Below are positions 58,865 through 64,000 of a stretch of 64,000 bases of DNA, piece by piece. Position 1 is the stretch's first letter; every line of letters starts with the position of its first letter. This DNA comes from Variovorax sp. TBS-050B (GTDB taxonomy: Bacteria > Pseudomonadota > Gammaproteobacteria > Burkholderiales > Burkholderiaceae_C). The stretch spans positions 62,001-126,000 of the forward strand of contig NZ_JARXYR010000001.1 of the NCBI RefSeq assembly GCF_029893635.1, written 5' to 3'. A program made the position numbers and the translations under genes. Under the pieces are notes generated by a model. That model had not been told where the DNA came from and did not search any database. It was given only the letters and a program-made list of their open reading frames with translations.

Positions 58865-59238
58865 GGCGTCCCCGCGCGCCGGAACAGCTGCACGATGTTG
58901 CCCTCGGGGTCGCGCAGCGACATCACTGCACCATGCGCGCCCATGTCGCGCGTGCCGAGCACCTCGCCGCCCGCGGCCTCGATGCGCTCGCGCGCGCCGT
59001 CGAAGTCCTTCACCTCGAACACCATCACCAGCCCCGCGGTGGCGGGCGCCGCCTCTTCGCGGCAGGCCAGCGCCACGTTGGTGTTGCCCACGCCGTACTG
59101 GAACCAGCGTTCCTTGTCCTGGAACTTGAGCGCCAGGCCCAGCGCGCTTTCGTAGAAGGCATGCAGCACGGCCGGCCGCTCGGCCACCACGAACACGTTC
59201 TGCAGCCGCTGGGGCGCGAAGTCCGCCGCCGCGCTCAC
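58861..59238 (-). CDS. VOC-family protein (metal ligands partly lost)
   Basis: 125 residues from a GTG at 59238 that overlaps the stop of the SDR gene (GTGA). VOC fold (LQNVFVVAERPAVLHAFYESALGL...LVMVFEVKDFDGARERI...DPEGNIVQLF). The first His ligand is Asn and the last Glu is Gln, so metal binding is doubtful. It may bind a pathway intermediate rather than catalyse. Overlaps the SnoaL-like gene by four bases. Confidence 0.8.
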   Translation of the reverse strand: MSAAADFAPQRLQNVFVVAERPAVLHAFYESALGLALKFQDKERWFQYGVGNTNVALACREEAAPATAGLVMVFEVKDFDGARERIEAAGGEVLGTRDMGAHGAVMSLRDPEGNIVQLFRRAGTP

Positions 59239-60002
59239 AGCGAGGTCTCCGAGGCGCCGCCGTCGAGCCGGATCACCTCCGCATTGACGAAGCGCGCGCC
59301 ATCGCCCGCGAGGAAGCAGATCGCATCGGCGATGTCCGCCACGGTGCCGAGCCGGCCCAGCGGTGTGCGCGCGATGCGCCTGGCGTCGAGCTCCGCATTG
59401 CGGTGCTTGGCCGTGCCCTCGGTGGGCACCGCGCCGGGTGCGACCGCATTCACGCGGATGTGCCGCGCGCCCAGGTCCGCCGCCGCGGCGCGCGTGATGC
59501 CGAGCACGCCGGCCTTGAGCCCGCTGTAGACCACCGAGCGCGCGGGCGACTTGAAGGCCGCGATCGAGGCCACGTTGACGATCGCGCCGCCGCGTTCCGG
59601 ATCCATCGCCTCGGCCGCGGCCTGGATGCCCCAGATCACCGACTTGAAGCCGATCTCGACCATGCGGTCCATCACCTCGGGCGTGATCTCGGCCAGCGGC
59701 TGGTAGCGCACCCAGGCCGCGTTGTTGACGAGGATGTCGAGCCGGCCGGCCTCGCGCGCGAGCTGCTGCACCGCTTCGCGCATGCCTTCGCGGCTGGCCA
59801 CGTCGCGCGCCAGCGGAATCGCCCGGCCACCGAATGCGCGGATCTCGGCAGCAGCATCCTCGACGAACTCTGGCTTCAGGTCGTTCACGCCGACGGTGGC
59901 ACCGAGGCGCGCCATCGCGAGCGCGGTCGCGCGGCCGATGCCGTGGCCCGCGCCGCTGATGAAGGCCACGCGGCCTTCGAGGGAGGAAGAGGATGCATTC
60001 AT
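59235..60002 (-). CDS. SDR-family NAD(P)-dependent oxidoreductase
   Basis: 255 residues; ISGAGHGIGRATALAMA cofactor motif, NNAAWVRYQ, active-site Ser in VNVASIAAF, Tyr-x3-Lys in VYSGLKAG, and C-terminal NAEVIRLDGGASETSL. Close to beta-hydroxyacyl/alcohol dehydrogenases. Fits an oxidation or reduction step in the CoA pathway. Overlaps both neighbours by four bases. Confidence 0.92.
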   Translation of the reverse strand: MNASSSSLEGRVAFISGAGHGIGRATALAMARLGATVGVNDLKPEFVEDAAAEIRAFGGRAIPLARDVASREGMREAVQQLAREAGRLDILVNNAAWVRYQPLAEITPEVMDRMVEIGFKSVIWGIQAAAEAMDPERGGAIVNVASIAAFKSPARSVVYSGLKAGVLGITRAAAADLGARHIRVNAVAPGAVPTEGTAKHRNAELDARRIARTPLGRLGTVADIADAICFLAGDGARFVNAEVIRLDGGASETSL

Positions 60003-62152
60003 GGCGTGTCCTTCGTGGTCGTCGCGGGCACCAGCAGCGCATCGAGCGCGAAGGCCCCCTGGCCCTGGTCGAGCACGACCAGCGGGTTGATGTCGATCTC
60101 GGCAACGGTGTCGGCATGCTGCGCCGCGAAGCGCGAAAGCGCCGCCACCGCGCGTGCCGCGGCGGCCACATCGGCCGGCGGGCGGCCGCGCGCGCCGTCG
60201 AGCAGCGCAAAGGCCTTGAGCGAGCGCAGCATGCGCATCGCTTCCGCCTCGCTCACCGGCGCGGGCTGCAGCGCCACGTCGCGCAGCACCTCGGCAAAGA
60301 TGCCGCCCAGGCCCACCATCACCACCGGGCCGAAGACCGGATCGCGCGTGGTGCCGAGGATCAGTTCGGTGCCGCTCCTCGCCATCTGCGCGACGAGCAC
60401 GCCCGCGATGCGCGCCGCGGGCGCCTTCTGCGCGACGCGCGCGCGCATGGCGTCGTACTCCGCGCCGAGTTGTTCCTCCGACGCGATGCCGACCACCACG
60501 CCGCCGACCTCGGTCTTGTGCGCGATGTCGGGCGAGACGATCTTGAGCACCACCGGAAAGCCGATGTCGCGCGCGGCGGCGAGCGCGCCTTCGCGGCTGG
60601 TCGCGGTGGCTTCCCTGAGCACCGGCAGGCCGGCCTTCGCGAGCACGGCCTTGGCGCCGGCCTCGCCGGCGAAGGCATCGGCCGGCAGCGGTTCGGCCGG
60701 CAGCGGTTCGGCCGGCGGCAGCGCCGCGACCACCTCGGCCGGCACGCGGTCGGCGGTGCCGAGCCGCACCAGCGCCGCGAGCGTGGCGCAGGCGACATCG
60801 ATGGTCTCGACGGTCGCGAGGCCCATGCGATGCAGCTGCGCGGCCGTGTCGCGCGGCGCCTTGCAGCACAGCAGGATCGGCTTGGCGGGATGGTCGCGCC
60901 GCACCTGTTCGAGCGCCGCGAGGTACACGTCGCGCAGGCGCGGCATCTGGAAGGCGTAGGCCGACTGCAGCAGGATGGCGTCGCAGCCCGGGTCCTCGGC
61001 CACGGCCGAGAGCACCTGCACCAGCAATTCGGGTCGGCTCGAGACCTGCGCCGTCATGTCGACCGGGTTGGCCGGCGATGCGTAGGGCAGCGCCGAGAGA
61101 ATGCGCGCCTGGGTGGCGGCCGAGAGCCTGGGCAGCTCGAGGCCCTGCGCGCTCGCGGCGTCGGCCATCAGCACGCCGAAGCCGCCGGAAGCCGTGACGA
61201 GCGCGACGCGCCCGCCGCGCGGCAGCCCCGCGGCGCCGGCCACCGCAACCGCGTGGCCGACCTCGATCAACTGCTCGATGCTCGGCACGCGCAGCGCGCC
61301 GGCCTTGCGCAGCACCGCGTCGAACACCGCGTCGGAGCCCGCCAGCGCGCCGGTGTGCGAGGCGGCCGCCGCGCTGCCCGCGTCGGACACGCCGACCTTG
61401 AGCACGATCACCGGCTTGCCGGCCTCGCGTGCCATCGCGAGCGCGCGCAGCAGCTTGCCCGCATGGCGGCAGGTCTCCATGCAGCAGAGGATCACGCGCG
61501 TGCCGGGGTCCCCGGCCAGCGCGGCGATGCCGTCGGCAATGTCGACGTCGCACTCGTTGCCCGTGGTCAGCAGCCGGCTGATGCCGATGCCGCGCTCCAC
61601 CGCGAGCCGCATGGTGTAGCTGCCGAGGTTGCCGCTCTGCGAGACGATGCCCACCGGGCCTTCGTTGGGGAATGCCGCTTCGAGCGCGACCGAGAAGGTG
61701 GCGATGCTGCGCTCCGGCACGCCGATGGCGCCCAGGCAGTTGGGCCCGACCACGCGCATGCCGGAGCTGCGGGCGACCTCGCCGATCTCGGCCTGCAGCC
61801 GCGCGCCGGCCTCGCCCATCTCGGAGAAGCCCGAAGAAAGGATCACCGCCGCGCGCACGCCGCGCGCCGCACAGTCGCGCACGGCCTCGAGCACGGCCTC
61901 GGGCGGCACCGCCATCAGCGCGAGGTCGGGCACCTGCGACAGCTCGGCCAGGCTGGCATGGGCGGGCAGCGACTGCACCGTGCCGCCCTTGCGGTTGATC
62001 GGAAGGATCGCGCCGCGGTAGCCGTACTTCTGCAGGAACTGCAGCGGCCGGCCGCCGATCTTGGTGACGTCGTCGGAGGCGCCGAAGATCGCGATCGAGC
62101 GCGGCGCGAACACGGCGTCGAGGCCGCGGCCGACTTCCATTGGCGGCTGCAT
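59999..62152 (-). CDS. ADP-forming acyl-CoA synthetase (acetate--CoA ligase type, fused subunits)
   Basis: 717 residues: N-terminal CoA-binding and ligase domains, active-site H266 in ASHTGALAGSD, and C-terminal ATP-grasp domain. Converts an organic acid to its CoA ester (or reverse, making ATP). GGAAAG upstream supports the ATG at 62152. A 15-base unit is repeated in the linker (60678-60707), giving EPLPA repeats. It starts the catabolic route in this operon; acyl group unknown. Confidence 0.92.
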   Translation of the reverse strand: MQPPMEVGRGLDAVFAPRSIAIFGASDDVTKIGGRPLQFLQKYGYRGAILPINRKGGTVQSLPAHASLAELSQVPDLALMAVPPEAVLEAVRDCAARGVRAAVILSSGFSEMGEAGARLQAEIGEVARSSGMRVVGPNCLGAIGVPERSIATFSVALEAAFPNEGPVGIVSQSGNLGSYTMRLAVERGIGISRLLTTGNECDVDIADGIAALAGDPGTRVILCCMETCRHAGKLLRALAMAREAGKPVIVLKVGVSDAGSAAAASHTGALAGSDAVFDAVLRKAGALRVPSIEQLIEVGHAVAVAGAAGLPRGGRVALVTASGGFGVLMADAASAQGLELPRLSAATQARILSALPYASPANPVDMTAQVSSRPELLVQVLSAVAEDPGCDAILLQSAYAFQMPRLRDVYLAALEQVRRDHPAKPILLCCKAPRDTAAQLHRMGLATVETIDVACATLAALVRLGTADRVPAEVVAALPPAEPLPAEPLPADAFAGEAGAKAVLAKAGLPVLREATATSREGALAAARDIGFPVVLKIVSPDIAHKTEVGGVVVGIASEEQLGAEYDAMRARVAQKAPAARIAGVLVAQMARSGTELILGTTRDPVFGPVVMVGLGGIFAEVLRDVALQPAPVSEAEAMRMLRSLKAFALLDGARGRPPADVAAAARAVAALSRFAAQHADTVAEIDINPLVVLDQGQGAFALDALLVPATTTKDTP
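60678..60707. repeat. Two-copy 15-base tandem repeat in the acyl-CoA synthetase linker
   Basis: Two identical adjacent 15-base units (TCGGCCGGCAGCGGT) plus a partial third. In-frame, so length changes would only add or remove EPLPA repeats in the interdomain linker. Confidence 0.65.
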
Positions 62153-62210
62153 ATCAGCTTTCCGTGGCGCTGCACGCCACCAGCAGCCGATGAAGTGGGC
62201 GGCGGATTTT

Positions 62211-62313
62211 CTCCCTCCCCCATTGGGGGAGGGCCGGGGTGGGGGCGAGCGGCGCTTCACCCGCGTGCGCCGTGCCTGCCCCCATCCCAGCCTTCCCCCA
62301 GAGGGGGAAGGAG
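62211..62313. repeat. REP-like inverted pair with G-quadruplex potential
   Basis: Two 35-base copies in opposite orientation, 62211-62245 (CTCCCTCCCCC...TGGGGG) and 62279-62313 (its near reverse complement), separated by about 33 bases. Each contains its own small dyad, and copy 1 has G-runs at about 62225-62245 with loops of 1-2 bases. It lies in the 194-base gap between the acyl-CoA synthetase and enoyl-CoA hydratase genes. A genome-scattered REP/BIME family is inferred. Confidence 0.65.
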
Positions 62314-62346
62314 CCCGGCGTGCCGAACGTGGTGCACAGTTTCATT

Positions 62347-63108
62347 TCAGCGCCCCTTGTAGACGGGTTTGCGCTTCTCCAGGAAGGCGCGGCGCGCCTC
62401 CTGCGCGTCCTCGGTCTTCGCGAGCGCCATGGTGAAGTTCTGCTCGAAGCGGTAGCCGTCGCGCTGCGGCATCAGGTCCATCATGTTGGCGGCCTGCTTG
62501 GCATAGGCGATCGCGAGCGGCGCCTTCGAGGCGATCTCCTGCGCGATCTCCATCGCGAGCGGCATCAGCCGATCGGCCGGCACCACCTCGTCGAGCACGC
62601 CGCGGCGGTACAGCTCGGCGGCGGGCACGCGCATGCCGGTGAAGAACATGCGGCGCGTGAACGAGCGGCCCACCATGGTGCGCAGCATCGAGACGCCGCC
62701 CGCGAGGCCGACGTTGATCTCGGGCATCGCGAAGCTCGCGTCCTCGCTCGCAAGGAAGATGTCGCAGGCCGCCATCAGGCCGAAGCCCGCGCCCAGCGCC
62801 GGGCCGTTGACCGCGGCGATCACTGGCTTGGCGCATTCGCGGATCGCGTTGCCGGTCTCGCGCGTGAGGCGGTTGTGGCCGAGGAAGTCGCCGGCCTTCT
62901 CCGGGTCGGGCCGGTCCTTGAGGTCGGCGCCCGAGCAGAAGTACTTGCCGGTGCCCGTGAGGATCGCCACGCGCACGTCGGTGCGTTCGGAGATCTCGTC
63001 GAAGGCCTCGATGATGCGGCGCCGCGTGTCGCGGTCGACCGCGTTGACGGGCGGCTTGTCGAGCCGCACGACGGCGATGTGTTCAGAGACTTCGAGGTGG
63101 ACGCTCAT
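62347..63108 (-). CDS. Enoyl-CoA hydratase/isomerase family protein
   Basis: 253 residues of the crotonase fold. Oxyanion loops CSGADLKDR and NGPALGAGFGLMAACDIF; putative catalytic Glu in FAMPEINVGLAGG. Adds water across an enoyl-CoA or catalyses a related reaction. ATG at 63108 overlaps the acyl-CoA dehydrogenase stop (ATGA). It is separated from the downstream CoA synthetase by the REP-like pair. Confidence 0.93.
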   Translation of the reverse strand: MSVHLEVSEHIAVVRLDKPPVNAVDRDTRRRIIEAFDEISERTDVRVAILTGTGKYFCSGADLKDRPDPEKAGDFLGHNRLTRETGNAIRECAKPVIAAVNGPALGAGFGLMAACDIFLASEDASFAMPEINVGLAGGVSMLRTMVGRSFTRRMFFTGMRVPAAELYRRGVLDEVVPADRLMPLAMEIAQEIASKAPLAIAYAKQAANMMDLMPQRDGYRFEQNFTMALAKTEDAQEARRAFLEKRKPVYKGR

Positions 63109-64000
63109 CGTGCGCTCCCGGTGCGTGGGTTGGAAACAGAAGGCGAAGGCGTCGCATGCGCGCGCGCCGGATGCAGGTGCGCCGCATGCGAAAGGCGGTC
63201 GCCGTAGCGGAACTCCGAGGCGATCAGGCGCTGCGCGAGGCGCGTGGCGAGCACTTCCTCGCTCACGCCCATGCCGCCATGCATCTGGATCGCGGCCTCG
63301 GCGCAGTGGCGCGCGGTCTCGGCGAGCGAGACCTTGGCCAGCCGCAGCGTGCGGCGCAGATCAGGGGCCTGCTGCGCCTGCTGGTCGAAGCAGTGCACCA
63401 CGAGGCCCTTGGCGCCGAGGTACTTCACGTACATGTCGGCGGTGCGGTGGCGCAGCACCTGGAAGGTGGAGAGCGTCACGCCGAACTGGCGGCGCTCCTT
63501 GAGGTGCGCGACCGTCTGCTGCACCAGCGCCGCGAGCGCGGCCACGGTGTCGGCGGCGGTGAGCAGCAGCGCGGCATCGGTGGCAGCCGCGAGCGCAGTG
63601 CGCGCCGGCTCGCCGCGCGCGATGCAGGCCGCCTCGGGCACGGCGAGGCCGTCGAGCGCGAAGTCGGCGCCGCGGGGGCCTTCCATCGTGCGGTACGTGG
63701 CCGCGGGCGCGCCGATGCGTTCCGCATCGACGAGGAAGATCGCCGCCTCGCCGTCGAGCGTCGCGGGCACGAGCCAGTGCGTGGCGGGGAGCGAGGCGTC
63801 GACGCCCTGCACCCGGCCGCTCAGTTCGAAGCCGATGTCGAGGTGCGTGGCATCGACGGCGATCTCGTCCGGCGTGGCCGCGAGCGCGCAGAGTGGCGCG
63901 AGTTGGGCGCTGCCCTCGGCCACCGCCTCGAGCCAGCGGTTCGCGGTCTCGGGCGCGGCGGCCTGCAGCAGCAGCGGAACGACCGCGCAGGTCTCGACCA
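63105..64000 (-). CDS. Acyl-CoA dehydrogenase, partial (5' end beyond the window)
   Basis: At least 298 residues are visible; the N-terminal FAD/substrate region continues past the right edge. C-terminal helical domain signature AAADTVAALAALVQQTVAHLKERRQFGVTLSTFQVLRHRTADMYV and AIQMHGGMGVSEE identify the ACAD family. First visible gene of the catabolic operon; overlaps the hydratase gene by four bases. Together they suggest a beta-oxidation-like step on a CoA ester. Confidence 0.92.
   Translation of the reverse strand, partial: VETCAVVPLLLQAAAPETANRWLEAVAEGSAQLAPLCALAATPDEIAVDATHLDIGFELSGRVQGVDASLPATHWLVPATLDGEAAIFLVDAERIGAPAATYRTMEGPRGADFALDGLAVPEAACIARGEPARTALAAATDAALLLTAADTVAALAALVQQTVAHLKERRQFGVTLSTFQVLRHRTADMYVKYLGAKGLVVHCFDQQAQQAPDLRRTLRLAKVSLAETARHCAEAAIQMHGGMGVSEEVLATRLAQRLIASEFRYGDRLSHAAHLHPARAHATPSPSVSNPRTGSAR

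Overview
This window comes from a high-GC betaproteobacterium, most likely a member of the Comamonadaceae close to Variovorax. The evidence is three secreted Bug/TctC-type tricarboxylate-binding proteins, many LysR regulators next to catabolic operons, strong G/C preference at third codon positions, and Burkholderiales-type gene content. It is chromosome-like. I see no rRNA, tRNA, CRISPR array, transposase or replication origin.

Layout. 1-4.1 kb: the end of a PLP-fold protein, a small gene, a structured-RNA candidate with a 9-codon ORF, and a divergent groES-groEL pair behind a heat-shock (sigma-32-like) promoter. 4.2-7.4 kb: a glycosyltransferase and amylo-alpha-1,6-glucosidase pair. 7.4-12.7 kb: mixed single genes (GAD-like/DUF1851, PEBP, DUF3883, amidohydrolase, VOC, methyltransferase). 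12.7-19.4 kb: a phosphonate-degradation island (FAD oxidase, PhnZ-like HD oxygenase, phnY, phnA, a GntR regulator, and divergent phnW) around a shared operator-promoter. 19.4-30.2 kb: AraC/VOC pairs and a signalling region with two hybrid histidine kinases (one frameshifted) and three response regulators. 30.4-37.3 kb: stress and envelope genes (hydrolases, catalase, a phospholipase-D lipoprotein).

37.3-43.7 kb: a tightly overlapped operon with a three-part opine-oxidase-like flavoenzyme, an argininosuccinate-lyase-like C-N lyase and a Bug binding protein. A LysR gene lies upstream, with a consensus LTTR box between them. 43.8-50.1 kb: two more LysR-controlled units (aldo/keto reductase; gamma-glutamyltransferase + Bug + GAF). 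50.1-56.0 kb: a lower-GC insertion holding a four-gene restriction-modification-like operon. It consists of a small HTH protein, a nuclease-methyltransferase fusion, a specificity subunit, and an unusual ParB/DGQHR-like + nucleoside-deoxyribosyltransferase/TIR-like protein. No HsdR translocase is present. This is the best candidate for an undescribed defence system here. 56.0-64.0 kb: an eight-gene, mostly overlapping CoA-dependent catabolic operon (acyl-CoA dehydrogenase, enoyl-CoA hydratase, ADP-forming acyl-CoA synthetase, two SDRs, VOC, SnoaL-like, Bug). It is interrupted only by a REP-like inverted repeat pair and runs off the right edge.

How genes work together. PhnW makes phosphonoacetaldehyde from 2-aminoethylphosphonate, PhnY oxidises it to phosphonoacetate, and PhnA releases phosphate and acetate. 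The HD and FAD enzymes probably widen the range to hydroxylated or N-methylated relatives. The opine-like and CoA-ligase operons each pair a Bug receptor with the enzymes that probably consume its ligand. Assignments rest on motif recognition and gene context from the sequence alone; no database search was run.
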